Shown here: in pieces, positions 1-9,300 of the stretch
Layout of the letters: each line of letters opens with the position of its first letter
Numbering within the stretch: position 1 is the stretch's first letter
NCBI RefSeq assembly: GCF_013284245.2
Contig: NZ_CP085876.1
Span: forward strand, 6,537,296 to 6,601,295
DNA: 64,000 nucleotides
Reading direction: 5' to 3'
Source: Brevibacillus sp. DP1.3A
GTDB lineage: Bacteria > Bacillota > Bacilli > Brevibacillales > Brevibacillaceae
Notes under the pieces: generated by a model
Seen by the model: only the letters and a program-made list of their open reading frames with translations
Databases searched by the model: none
What the model was told of the DNA's origin: nothing
Program-made: the position numbers and the translations under genes

Positions 1-156
1 GGCGGAGAATTCGGTCAAGGCGGCTATGCTCCGGGCTGGATTAGCGAATGGCTGGACCGTCGCAAGAAAGAAGGGCGGATCATACAGGAAAATGGACACA
101 TCCGGTTTACAGATCAGTTCGCTGCGGAAGTGATTCAACAGCTACGAGAAGCCTAA
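1..156 (+). CDS. C-terminal end of an unidentified protein (partial)
   Basis: An open frame runs in from the left edge and stops at TAA after 51 codons. It is charged, with an aromatic-rich segment (GGYAPGWISEWLDRR) followed by a helical tail ending QQLREA. I do not recognise the family. The good codon use and the strong terminator directly after the stop show that it is the end of a real gene. It is the only plus-strand gene near the left edge and converges on cysI. Confidence 0.6.
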   Translation, partial: GGEFGQGGYAPGWISEWLDRRKKEGRIIQENGHIRFTDQFAAEVIQQLREA

Positions 157-160
157 AATA

Positions 161-203
161 CATGCAAGCAACAAAGAGCCCACGTCGTCGCGGGCTCTTC
201 TTT
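161..203 (+). terminator. Rho-independent terminator of the partial gene
   Basis: The stem GAGCCCACG/CGCGGGCTC is followed by TTCTTTTATTTC. The first 24 bases (161-184) recur identically at 11684-11707, where they also lead into a hairpin with the same right arm but a different loop. It probably serves convergent cysI as well. Confidence 0.85.
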
Positions 204-246
204 TATTTCAATCAATTAAGGGCGCATCCCTGAATGCTATGTCGTA

Positions 247-1968
247 CTACTCATGAAAATCGAGTCCTGATCTTACTTCTTTCACATACCCTGCCCGAAT
301 TGCGAAATCTCCGAAGTGCTCGCCTTCCTTACGTTCCTTCGCATACCGATTTAAGATCGGCCGCAGCTCATTCAGTATTTCTGCTTCCCCGATGTTTTCA
401 CGATACAGCTTGTTCAATCGATTGCCGGAGAAACCGCCGCCCAAATACATGTTGTATTTACCGACAGCCTTCCCAATAAAAGAGATTTCTGCGAGTGCGG
501 GTCTTGCGCATCCATTTGGGCATCCTGTCATGCGAATGACAATCTCCTCATCGCGCAAACCCGCCTCATCCAAGATCAGCTCGATCTCATCCAGCAGTGT
601 AGGCAAATAACGCTCTGCCTCAGCCATCGCGAGTCCGCAAGTCGGCAACGAAACACAAGCCATGGAGTTTTTCCGCAGCGCAGAATAGGAAGTTCCATCG
701 GTGAGCCCGTATGCTTGAATGATCTGTTCAATTTCCGGCTTCTTTTCGCTGGTGACATTCCCAATGAGGAGATTCTGATTCGGCGTCAGGCGGAAATCCC
801 CTGTATGCACCTTGGCAATCTCCCGTAGGCCTGACTTCAGGAGGTAGTTGTCCTCGTCTTTTACACGGCCATTCTGAATGAAAAGGGTAAAATGCCAGTT
901 ATCGTCACTCCCTTTCACCCAGCCGTAGCGATCGCCATTATGCTCGAAGTGATAGAGACGTGCCTTCTCCAGCTCCCAGCCCAGTCGTTGCTCCAGTTCA
1001 TGGATAAACCATTCGATACCGCGGTCGTCGATTGTATATTTGAACCGAGCGTGCTTCCTCACCGCGCGATCTCCGTAGTCTCTCTGAATCATGACCGTTT
1101 TCTCGGCGACTTCCAATACTTGCTCCGGTGTGACGAAGCCGATCACCCGCGCCACCTGCGGATACGTTGTGGGATCGCCGTGGGTCATTCCCATTCCGCC
1201 TCCGACCGCAACGTTGAAGCCCAGCAGTCGCCCTTCCTCATGAATGGTGATAAAGCCCAAATCCTGAGAAAACACGTCAACATCGTTGGCAGGCGGTACG
1301 GCGATGCCGATCTTAAACTTACGAGGCAAATAGACAGGCCCATAGATCGGTTCTTGCTCTACCCCATCCCGACTGTCGACAACCTTTTCTTCATCCAGCC
1401 AGATTTCATGATAGGCGCGGGTCCGGGGGTCGAGATGATTGCTTATTTTTTTGGCCCATTCGTAAACCTCTTGATGAACTTCCGACTCGTACGGATTCGG
1501 ATTGCACATGACGTTGCGGTTGACGTCCCCACAGGCAGCCAGTGTACTTAACAAGGCTTCGTTAACTTCTTGAATCACCTGCTTCATATTCCACTTAATC
1601 ACGCCATGCAGTTGAAAAGACTGACGAGTCGTCAGGCGAATCGTTCCATTCGCAAACTGCTGGGCGATATCGTCCATCATGAGCCATTGCTCTGGTGTGA
1701 CAACGCCACCAGCGGCACGCACACGCACCATAAATTGATAGGCCGGTTCTAGCTTCTGTTTGCTCCGTTCGTTGCGAAGATCCCGGTCATCCTGCATGTA
1801 GCTGCCATGAAATTTCATCAGGCGGTTATCATCCTCAGGGATGGACCCAGAAATCCTGTCTTCCAGCGTTTCCGCCAGACTTCCCCGCAAGTAATCGCTT
1901 TTGCGTTTAATGTCCTCTACATCGCTGTGAGGAGCACTGTTTGGCGAAAGCAAATGATTTTCTGACAT
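247..1968 (-). CDS. cysI: Assimilatory sulfite reductase, hemoprotein beta subunit
   Basis: The 573-residue protein reduces sulfite to sulfide with six electrons delivered by CysJ, in cytoplasmic cysteine synthesis. The four Fe4S4/siroheme cysteines are visible in the family pattern C-x5-C...C-x3-C: CVSLPTC at about 438-444 and CPNGC at about 483-487. Two ferredoxin-like half-domains precede them (for example IRLTTRQSFQLHGV near 110-123). The start is set at the ATG of MSENHLL because GGGGAG lies 8 bases upstream; an in-frame GTG further up lacks such a site. It lies 33 bp downstream of cysJ on the same strand, so the two form an operon. Length and motifs are normal. Confidence 0.96.
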   Translation of the reverse strand: MSENHLLSPNSAPHSDVEDIKRKSDYLRGSLAETLEDRISGSIPEDDNRLMKFHGSYMQDDRDLRNERSKQKLEPAYQFMVRVRAAGGVVTPEQWLMMDDIAQQFANGTIRLTTRQSFQLHGVIKWNMKQVIQEVNEALLSTLAACGDVNRNVMCNPNPYESEVHQEVYEWAKKISNHLDPRTRAYHEIWLDEEKVVDSRDGVEQEPIYGPVYLPRKFKIGIAVPPANDVDVFSQDLGFITIHEEGRLLGFNVAVGGGMGMTHGDPTTYPQVARVIGFVTPEQVLEVAEKTVMIQRDYGDRAVRKHARFKYTIDDRGIEWFIHELEQRLGWELEKARLYHFEHNGDRYGWVKGSDDNWHFTLFIQNGRVKDEDNYLLKSGLREIAKVHTGDFRLTPNQNLLIGNVTSEKKPEIEQIIQAYGLTDGTSYSALRKNSMACVSLPTCGLAMAEAERYLPTLLDEIELILDEAGLRDEEIVIRMTGCPNGCARPALAEISFIGKAVGKYNMYLGGGFSGNRLNKLYRENIGEAEILNELRPILNRYAKERKEGEHFGDFAIRAGYVKEVRSGLDFHE

Positions 1969-2001
1969 GGTTTCATCTCCCCTCTCATTCTTTCTCAAAA
2001 A

Positions 2002-3828
2002 TCAGTAGACATCTCGCTGATAGCGTTTTTCCTGCTGCATCCGTTTCAAATACGCAACGGCTTCCTCTGAATCGAGTCCGCCCTCTTGTTGGAGAATGGT
2101 GACCAAGGCTGCTTGAACATCATGCGCCATCTTCTTCTCATCTCCGCATACGTATACATGCGCCCCAGCCTGTAGCCATTGGTAAAGCTCCTTGCTCTTC
2201 TCAAGTATCCTGTGCTGAACATACACCTTTTCACTTGTATCTCGAGAGAACGCGACGTCCATATGCGTCAGTACGCCCTGTTTGAGCCAACGCTGCCATT
2301 CGAGCTGATAGAGAAAATCCGTGGAGAAATGCTGGTCGCCAAAGAAAAGCCATGTCTTGCCCGTCGCCCCAAGCTCCTCCCGTTCACCCAGGAAAGCGCG
2401 GAATGGAGCGACACCCGTGCCAGGACCAATCATGATCAACGGGATGTCCGGGTTAACTGGGAGCTTAAAGTTGGGGTTATGCTGCACAAATACTGGCAGC
2501 GTATCACCCGTCTCCAAACGATCCGCGATATAGCTCGAACAAACGCCGTACCGCTCACGCCCATGAGTTTGATAGTGAACATTGCGAATTGTCAGATGAA
2601 CTTCGTCCGGGTAGGACTTTAAGCTGCTTGAGATCGAATAGAGACGCGGCGGCAGCTTTCTAAGGATGGCGACAAATTCTTTGGAAGGCACGCCCTTAAA
2701 ATCGTATTCCTCCACCAGGTCTAGCAAATCTCGATTTCGAACATAATCGCGAAGCTTTTGCTCCTGTCCTTCCGCAAGCAGTTCCTGCAACCCGTTTCCT
2801 GATGATAGCTTTACTGCTTGTTCCAAGAGAGGCTTGGTGAGAACTGTGATTTCAAAATGGCTGGACAAAGCTTCTTCCAACGTGCGCTCTTCCCCGTTTT
2901 TATGAATAGGAACGAGCTCTTCTGGCTTCCATCCCATCGTGTCAATCAGCTCACGGACAAGGCCAGGATGATTTTTAGGATAGATCCCCAAACAATCGCC
3001 CGGTTCATACTCGAGATTGGAACCCTCAAGGGAGATTTCCAGATGGCGCGTTTCCTTATCTGATCCCCGTCCGTTCAGATTCACGTTTTCCAAGACCACA
3101 GCCTGAAACGGATTCGACCGGGAATATTCGGTCTGTGACCCTGTTCCGATCACTGCACCGCCCACGATTGCGCTTGCAGCAGCAACCTGAGTTGCCGACG
3201 TTTCACTGAGAGAAGCCAGGACCTGATTCATCCATTCAGAGACTTGCTCGTCGTAATCCACATCGCAATCAACCCGGGGAGTAAGACGCTTGCCGCCTAG
3301 CTCTTCCAAACGCTTATCGAACTCTTTACCAGTTTGGCAGAATAATTCATAAGAGGTGTCTCCCAATGCCAGCACGGAAAAACGCAGGCCCACCAATTGC
3401 GGCGCTCTTTTGCTGTGCAGGAATTCATGGAAGGAGATGGCGTTGTCCGGTGGTTCACCATCCCCGTGTGTGCTTACCACAACAAGCAGATTTTCAACCT
3501 TTTTCAACGCATTCGTCTTGAAGTCGCTCATGGAGGAAAGAGTTACGTGGAAGCCGTGCTCCTGAAGCTTTCCAGTCAGCACCTTGGCCAACTTTTGGCT
3601 GTTCCCGGACTGAGATCCGAAAAGCACTGTCACCTCTTTGGAAATGACTGGACCATTCGCAACTGAAGCGGCTTGAAACCCAGCGACCATCGGTGCATCC
3701 ACTTTGTGAAGAGCTGCAAGATACCCACTCAGCCAAACCTTTTGCACCTCCGAAAACGTGGGCAGCAACCGATTTAGGAGCTCTACTTGTTCCTGACTGA
3801 AAGGACTGTCTGTCACCTTAAGTACCAA
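2002..3828 (-). CDS. cysJ: Sulfite reductase [NADPH] flavoprotein alpha subunit
   Basis: The 608-residue diflavin reductase passes electrons from NADPH through FAD and FMN to CysI. An N-terminal flavodoxin domain starts around residue 65 (LFGSQSGNSQ). It is followed by the connecting/FAD domain (RLYSISSS) and the NADPH domain (IGPGTGVAPFRAFL, then YVCGDEKKMA near the C terminus). The likely start is TTG, giving MVLKVTDSPFSQEQ, which aligns with the usual N terminus of the family. GAGGTG sits 7 bases upstream, and the upstream in-frame GTG is itself part of that ribosome binding site. It is the first gene of cysJ-cysI. I saw no S-box or T-box leader in the 150 bp upstream. Confidence 0.95.
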   Translation of the reverse strand: MVLKVTDSPFSQEQVELLNRLLPTFSEVQKVWLSGYLAALHKVDAPMVAGFQAASVANGPVISKEVTVLFGSQSGNSQKLAKVLTGKLQEHGFHVTLSSMSDFKTNALKKVENLLVVVSTHGDGEPPDNAISFHEFLHSKRAPQLVGLRFSVLALGDTSYELFCQTGKEFDKRLEELGGKRLTPRVDCDVDYDEQVSEWMNQVLASLSETSATQVAAASAIVGGAVIGTGSQTEYSRSNPFQAVVLENVNLNGRGSDKETRHLEISLEGSNLEYEPGDCLGIYPKNHPGLVRELIDTMGWKPEELVPIHKNGEERTLEEALSSHFEITVLTKPLLEQAVKLSSGNGLQELLAEGQEQKLRDYVRNRDLLDLVEEYDFKGVPSKEFVAILRKLPPRLYSISSSLKSYPDEVHLTIRNVHYQTHGRERYGVCSSYIADRLETGDTLPVFVQHNPNFKLPVNPDIPLIMIGPGTGVAPFRAFLGEREELGATGKTWLFFGDQHFSTDFLYQLEWQRWLKQGVLTHMDVAFSRDTSEKVYVQHRILEKSKELYQWLQAGAHVYVCGDEKKMAHDVQAALVTILQQEGGLDSEEAVAYLKRMQQEKRYQRDVY

Positions 3829-3975
3829 CGATATACACCTCACACGAGAAAAAATTAATTCCGAGTAATCTTATATGATTATTTACTTTAAGCTACCACA
3901 GCGAGTAGAACCCGAGCAATTGGAATTCGTTATTGTCATCATAAGTTTTTCTAATCATTGGAAAACAACAAAGAG

Positions 3976-4002
3976 CCCCGGTCCTAAGATAAGGAACCGG
4001 GG
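3976..4002 (-). terminator. Terminator overlapping the end of the hybrid kinase gene
   Basis: The stem CCCCGG...CCGGGG has the kinase stop codon (TAG at 3984-3986) in its loop, followed in the minus direction by CTCTTTGTTGTTTTC. It separates the kinase gene from cysJI. Confidence 0.75.
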
Positions 4003-7000
4003 TGTTTTTCACTCATATTCTTGCTATTCATCTTGCTCCGTACATGAAAAGTTACCTTTGTCCCTGTACCTAACGTACTTTCGATAAGCAATCCTGTTCC
4101 GAAGTGTCGTTTTAATCGCTGATCCGTATTGATCAATCCGACTCCTGAACTGCTATCTGCTTTTCTTTCTAAAAGTCGTTGTACTTGATCTTCCTCCATT
4201 CCGATCCCATCGTCTTCAACGGTTATTTCTGCATGCGTTTCCTGGACAGAAATCCGAATCTTAATTTCCCCCCCACGAATGCGGTTCATCACACCATGTT
4301 TGATCGCATTTTCAACGAGAGGCTGGATCGTAAGAAAGGGAATTTTTACATCCTCACAGTCATCTATCTCCCAAACAACCTGCAGCCTTTCTTCAAACCG
4401 AACCTTTTCAATATATAGGTAAGAGCGCACCAGACTTAGCTCCGTTTCGATCGGAACAAGCCCGTCCATATCTTCAAATTTGAATTTATTCCTCAAAAAA
4501 TTACTGAACTCATACAGCAAATCACGCATCTTATCCAAATTAATGTCACTTAAAGCCGTTACAGCGCTCAACGCATTAAATAAAAAATGAGGCTGGATTT
4601 GCGCTTGCAGCCACGCAGCTTCTAATCGCAGTTGTTCCCGAACGGATTGTTTAATCGTAGTTAACGCCTCAATCCGCGATTTTATTTCCATTCCTTCTAC
4701 TGGTTTGGTCACGTAATCGTTGGCTCCCGCTAAAAAACCACTTTGAATATCTTTTGGTTGGCTTCTTGCAGTAAGGAGCAAAACAGGGAGCTCCGTGAGT
4801 GTAAACCGCTCGCGAATCATTCGTGTCAGCTCATAACCGGACATCTGCGGCATCATAATATCGGAAATAACGAGATCCCATTCCTCTGTATCCAGTATAG
4901 CCAGCGCTTCTTTCCCGCTCGTCACCATTGTTACATCATATTCGTCTGGAGGTAGTATGGCTTCCAGCACCTGAAGGTTAACAGGGTCATCATCCACAAT
5001 TAATAGGCGCGGACGATCGCGATTTACTTCTAATAGAGTTGTTGGTTTCGTAGCCGAAGGGATAGGTTGTACGACTTCCGGTTCGAATGAGTGAGAAACA
5101 GCCACCTCTTCCTCCGCTTCCCCATGTGCCAGCTTTAACGAAAATGTAAATGTTGAGCCTTCCCCTAAGACTGAGGACACATCTAACGTACCTCCATGGA
5201 GCTCAACCAGCTGCTTGCTTATACTCAGACCTAACCCAAATCCACCTTCAATCATGGTCTCGCTCGAGCTGGCTTGCTCGTACGGACGGAACAGGCGCTT
5301 TTGCATGTCCTCATCCATTCCAATCCCTGTATCATGAATCACAATAAATGCTCTTCCGTCCTTGGTAAAAGCTTGAATGGAAATGATCCCTTCATTCGTA
5401 TATTTCACAGCATTGTGAAGTAAATTGAAAACGATTTGAATCACCCGGTTCTCATCTGCGTGTACGGGAGGAAAATCTTCAGGGATTTGATTTACGATTT
5501 TTACAGACTTTACTTCTGCGTTAAATTGCATCATATCAAGTACCCCGGTCACGATGGGCTGAATCCATATGGCTTTTTTCTGTAGGCGCGGGTTGCCTTC
5601 CTGTAAACTCATCACATCAATCAAATCATTTAATATCAATGTCAGCCGTCGTCCTACAGATAAAACCGTTTCAAGCTCTTTGATGCTCCTTTCCTGCAAC
5701 AAATGTCGTTCCCTATTTAAAACGGATTGGGACATGTTCAAAATGCTATGTAGCGGATTTTTAAATTCATGTGAAGTATTGGCCAGAAATTGATCCTTAT
5801 GGTCATTCATTCTTTGCAAGGTTGCAGCAATCTCTTTTGTGTTGGCATGCATGATGAAATAACCCTTAAACCATACAGTGGCTAAGCAACCCATCGAAAT
5901 AATCAGATCAAATGGATAGTAAACAAGACTCAAGCCGCTTTCCCGCCAAATTAACGACCAAATAAAATGATGAAGCAACGCAAGAAAAGAAAAAAGCAGT
6001 AAAAGATTGCTCATGATGTCTTTGATCAATTTTTTAAAGATGGAAATCAACGTGATCACTGCGGCAATACCTATCACTAGAAAATAAACCGGAAAGAGCA
6101 TCGTCACCTGATCAGGGTCTAAAAACAACGTAATGCCAGCAGTCCCAAAATTCATCACCCTGTAAACAGGATACATCCTGCTCCAATAAGGGAGTTCGCG
6201 ATGATTCATACACTCCAACAAAGCGTAGGCCCCAATGACGAGAGCAATATTCGCTAACCGGAAATCCCAATCTATGCCGATGTAAAATAATTGGTGGAAC
6301 AACTTCTCATCGTTGCTTAACACGCTAGTAAGCGCTATGCATAATGTCAGCAAAGAAAAATACAGCAGATTCTTTTTCTTATCTCCTAGTAAAAATAAAA
6401 TAAACGCATAAACAGAATGTATGAGAAATATCATAGCTGCCAGAAGCTGCGTAGAAACGGAGACTTTTATTTCCTTTGCAATGGCTTCTTCTGAACCAAA
6501 TTTAATCGATCGAACAATGCCGCTGCTTCGACCATCCACATAATTTGCCGCCTGAATGACGATTTCGATTACGCCATTTTCGTCTGCCGTAAAGGTTGTA
6601 GAATAAGACAGATTCTTCGCAATGTATTCATCCTCCGATTCCGCCACCCGCCCCGATTTCGCAAGCAATCGGCCGTTTACGTATAATTCTGATGCCGTGC
6701 GCACGCTGGGTACACGAATACTATAATTCAGGTCCTTTTCTGGATTTACATACAGACGCAAGCGATAAGAAGCAAATCCATAGGGAGTGGACTTGTCTGC
6801 ATGCAAAGCTTCATTCCATCTTCCCGGAACCTGAATAAGCGCTGGCTCCTTCTCGTTTACACCCTGTTGCCGTCTGCCATCCATCAACCATTGGGAGGGA
6901 TAAAACTCCCACTCTCCATCGAGTAAGAGAGTGTCGCCATCCTCTGCATTCCAATCACGTAAATCAAATTGCCCGTTTTTAATGTCCACTTGTTGATCAC

Positions 7001-7112
7001 GAAACGATTCCATCCACAAAATGCGCGCACCGGATAAGATGATGACTAATAGCCCGAGTAATAGTAGGATATGGCTCTTTTTCATTTGGTATTTAGGTGA
7101 ATGATTTGCCAA
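3984..7112 (-). CDS. Large hybrid sensor protein: 7TM sensor, HisKA kinase, receiver and second LytS-type kinase
   Basis: This 1042-residue membrane sensor has an N-terminal anchor (12-28), an extracellular jelly-roll-like domain (about 45-205) and about seven membrane segments (215-420), consistent with 7TMR-DISM sensors. Next come a HisKA phosphoacceptor (SHEF, His448), an ATPase domain (N-box NLLHNAVKY near 563, G-boxes DTGIGM and GFGLGLS) and a receiver (LLIVDDD, Asp751). A second kinase of the LytS/YehU class follows (IQPHFLFN, His842; NAIKHG; GVGLIN). The start is TTG with AGGAGAGG 8 bases upstream; a later ATG has no good site. No separate response regulator is adjacent, so the output may be the internal receiver or an unlinked partner. 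The ligand is unknown. Confidence 0.88.
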   Translation of the reverse strand: MANHSPKYQMKKSHILLLLGLLVIILSGARILWMESFRDQQVDIKNGQFDLRDWNAEDGDTLLLDGEWEFYPSQWLMDGRRQQGVNEKEPALIQVPGRWNEALHADKSTPYGFASYRLRLYVNPEKDLNYSIRVPSVRTASELYVNGRLLAKSGRVAESEDEYIAKNLSYSTTFTADENGVIEIVIQAANYVDGRSSGIVRSIKFGSEEAIAKEIKVSVSTQLLAAMIFLIHSVYAFILFLLGDKKKNLLYFSLLTLCIALTSVLSNDEKLFHQLFYIGIDWDFRLANIALVIGAYALLECMNHRELPYWSRMYPVYRVMNFGTAGITLFLDPDQVTMLFPVYFLVIGIAAVITLISIFKKLIKDIMSNLLLLFSFLALLHHFIWSLIWRESGLSLVYYPFDLIISMGCLATVWFKGYFIMHANTKEIAATLQRMNDHKDQFLANTSHEFKNPLHSILNMSQSVLNRERHLLQERSIKELETVLSVGRRLTLILNDLIDVMSLQEGNPRLQKKAIWIQPIVTGVLDMMQFNAEVKSVKIVNQIPEDFPPVHADENRVIQIVFNLLHNAVKYTNEGIISIQAFTKDGRAFIVIHDTGIGMDEDMQKRLFRPYEQASSSETMIEGGFGLGLSISKQLVELHGGTLDVSSVLGEGSTFTFSLKLAHGEAEEEVAVSHSFEPEVVQPIPSATKPTTLLEVNRDRPRLLIVDDDPVNLQVLEAILPPDEYDVTMVTSGKEALAILDTEEWDLVISDIMMPQMSGYELTRMIRERFTLTELPVLLLTARSQPKDIQSGFLAGANDYVTKPVEGMEIKSRIEALTTIKQSVREQLRLEAAWLQAQIQPHFLFNALSAVTALSDINLDKMRDLLYEFSNFLRNKFKFEDMDGLVPIETELSLVRSYLYIEKVRFEERLQVVWEIDDCEDVKIPFLTIQPLVENAIKHGVMNRIRGGEIKIRISVQETHAEITVEDDGIGMEEDQVQRLLERKADSSSGVGLINTDQRLKRHFGTGLLIESTLGTGTKVTFHVRSKMNSKNMSEKHPGSLS

Positions 7113-7420
7113 GAAGTATTCCTCTCCTAGTCATTTTCTTCTATGACATTCAAACAGAATCTATCCACAATTTACCACACAAGGTATGACAGAGAAAGAC
7201 AGTTGCCATGGAAAAAGCTACGGTTATCTGAGGAATACCGAAGCTTATCAAACAGTTTCTCTATGAATAGCGACCTATTCCGGTTCCTAATCGCTCCTAC
7301 CAAGTCATGTAGTAGCTATTAGGAACTCCTCTCCGCTTGGCAGTGAAAGACCATACGGCCAGTGAAGTAGCGTTACGCCGCAGCATGCCCCTTTTGTTGA
7401 TTTGCTTATGATTTTGCTCA
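7113..7420. other. Intergenic stretch, nothing recognised
   Basis: About 300 bp between the hybrid kinase start and the decayed oxidase. It must hold the kinase promoter, but I could not single one out. No clear hairpin, repeat or small gene was seen. Confidence 0.5.
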
Positions 7421-8242
7421 CTACTTCCCCACCGGAATACTCTGGGCAAAACGAAACACATTATGCGGATCGTACTTTCGTTTCACCTGCTTCAATCTGG
7501 CAAAGTTCACACCATAATACGCCTCAGGCCAGTTCTTGATCTGCAAATCAGGGAAGTTCACATAATCTCCTACGACAAAGGGACGTAGCGCTCTGCGGAA
7601 CCTTTTCACCCACTGGATACTCCTTTGCTGCTCGCTGTCGTTCCTCCATCGCGCCGACAGCTCATAGATCGTCTCTGCCTTTCGATGAGGATAGGCCGTG
7701 GCAATCGGGGATACCCGGCTCACCGCGCTTCCTGCACCACCTTGTGATGCCCAAAGCAGATCGGAATGCTTCTTCTTATTTGCTACGATCGTCTTCGCCC
7801 CACGCCGTCCCGATGCTACCACCATCTTCACCTGTTTCAGGTTATCGCAGGTAAGGCCATATTTGCGCGACAAAAGTCCAATCCCGCCGCCCAGAGTAAG
7901 GCCCGCAACGCCCACGTCGGGTGCAGTCCGAGCCGGAAGTGCCACACGCTCATTCCACAGCTGCCTGTACACGCGGGCAAGCGGAATGCCCGTCTGTACA
8001 TGGGCCACCAAATTCTTGCGATCCACCTTAACTTTATTCATCTCGCTCACATCGATGATAATTCCGCCATTTACAGCAGAAAAGCCTTCATAGCTGTGCC
8101 GCCCGCTCCGCGCCCGCAGCCGTACGCCCCGCTCACGAGCCCATTTGACTGCGTTGATTACATCCTGCGTTCGTCTGCAAAAAACGATGACCCGTGGAAA
8201 CTTTGAAAAGCGCCTATTAAACTCCATTCTGGCCGCATTGTA
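7421..8242 (-). pseudogene. Decayed FAD-dependent (berberine-bridge type) oxidase
   Basis: The reading frame is open for 268 codons, but the family is usually about 450 residues. The N-terminal FAD-binding (PCMH) part is clear: FPRVIVFC, then RARSGRHSYEGFS with the flavin-linking histidine, then GLTLGGGIGLLSRKYGLTCDN. After DLLWASQGGAG the sequence jumps to material close to the C terminus, ending in the BBE motif (YYGVNFARLKQVKRKYDP). About 180 residues of the substrate domain are therefore missing. Family-like sequence (YNAAR) continues in frame upstream of the first ATG and is cut off by two TAG codons, so the N terminus is also lost. Expression as a functional enzyme is unlikely. Confidence 0.8.
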
Positions 8243-8307
8243 TGTGTTACACTACTATAAGCAACCAGTTATATGAATATCCATGAATGGCTTCTTGGGG
8301 GCAAGTG

Positions 8308-9243
8308 ATGAAACCATTGATAGTACGGACGATTCCCAGTGGAATCATAACCATCCTTATCTTTTATCTGGATTACTTCCCATTTAACCTTGTCGAAAAA
8401 TTTCTCATGTTTGCGGCTTTCGTCATTGTACCTCTAGTGATTTTACTTTTGCGCTATGACGAAAAGAATAAACATCAACGGGGTATTTATGGTGCTATAA
8501 ATCTGCTTCAATTTCCCGCAGCGCTTCTCGCCTTAGCCTCTGTAATGGGTAGCAAGACGTGGGGTCTGGGAAGCACACCCCTACCAGGGACCCTCTCGCT
8601 CGGGTGGCTACTGTTCACATTCCTGCTCGGCATCTATGGCCTGACCATTATTGTGAATCGCAAGGGAAGAACAGAGGAAATAGCGATTGGCGCAGGGCTT
8701 GTTTACTTTTTTATCGGGGGCATTTGGTTCACCCTCTATCAGTTTCAGTTTGACCTCTTCCAGGCTAAGCCCGCAACGCACGCCCTGAGTTCAGTCCACT
8801 TTCATTTCTCATCTGCCATTGTTCCGATTTTTATCGGTCTATTGGGACGGGTCATGACGAAGAAAAGCTGGTATCCTTGGGTCGTTGCTGTCGATATCAT
8901 TGGACCTGTTCTGATCGCTATCGGTATTATTTTCTCGAAGCCGATTGAGTACATTGGCGTCACCTTGTTCGCTTGTAATATTGCAATTTACACGACTTAT
9001 CTGCTTGCTTACTTGAAAAGAGGCTCTTTTCTCAATAAGTCCAACTTCTTTTTAGTCCTTTCCTGCATTGCCTTTTACACGATTGTCGTAGTTTCCATTT
9101 CCTATCCGTTATTGAAAAACATGTTTTCTTTAACCATACACGATTTCATTCCGATTTACGGATCGCTGCATGCGTTTGGGTTTGTTTTATGTGGGCTGAT
9201 TGGATGGGCGTATAGGATAGATTCTCTTAATTTACGAAAATGA
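8308..9243 (+). CDS. YndJ-like integral membrane protein
   Basis: The 311-residue protein has about nine hydrophobic segments and short loops, with the conserved-looking motifs SSVHFHFSSAIVP (around 165) and a C-terminal SLHAFGFVLCGLIGW. These resemble the YndJ family of Bacilli, whose function is unknown. The start is the ATG of MKPLIVR with GGGGG 6 bases upstream; an ATG seven codons earlier has no ribosome binding site. It is divergent from the decayed oxidase and followed by a bidirectional hairpin. Confidence 0.7.
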   Translation: MKPLIVRTIPSGIITILIFYLDYFPFNLVEKFLMFAAFVIVPLVILLLRYDEKNKHQRGIYGAINLLQFPAALLALASVMGSKTWGLGSTPLPGTLSLGWLLFTFLLGIYGLTIIVNRKGRTEEIAIGAGLVYFFIGGIWFTLYQFQFDLFQAKPATHALSSVHFHFSSAIVPIFIGLLGRVMTKKSWYPWVVAVDIIGPVLIAIGIIFSKPIEYIGVTLFACNIAIYTTYLLAYLKRGSFLNKSNFFLVLSCIAFYTIVVVSISYPLLKNMFSLTIHDFIPIYGSLHAFGFVLCGLIGWAYRIDSLNLRK

Positions 9244-9289
9244 AAAAAGGTCATTCCCCCGACCGTTTAGGCCGATGGGGAATAACCTT
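9244..9289. terminator. Bidirectional terminator between convergent genes
   Basis: A long imperfect palindrome (AAGGT-ATTCCCC/GGGGAAT-ACCTT). In the minus direction it ends in CCTTTTTTC, so it is strongest for the gene at 9301-10053. It probably also stops the YndJ-like transcript. Confidence 0.75.
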
Positions 9290-9300
9290 CTTAGATAAAC

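Noticed and set aside
892..1551. Plus-strand frame of 219 codons opposite cysI
   Set aside because: It is the antisense of a well-conserved coding region, without a ribosome binding site.
3829..3975. SAM or cysteine leader upstream of cysJ
   Set aside because: No S-box or T-box motif and no antiterminator pair could be found; only a weak TATAAG near 3870 is present.
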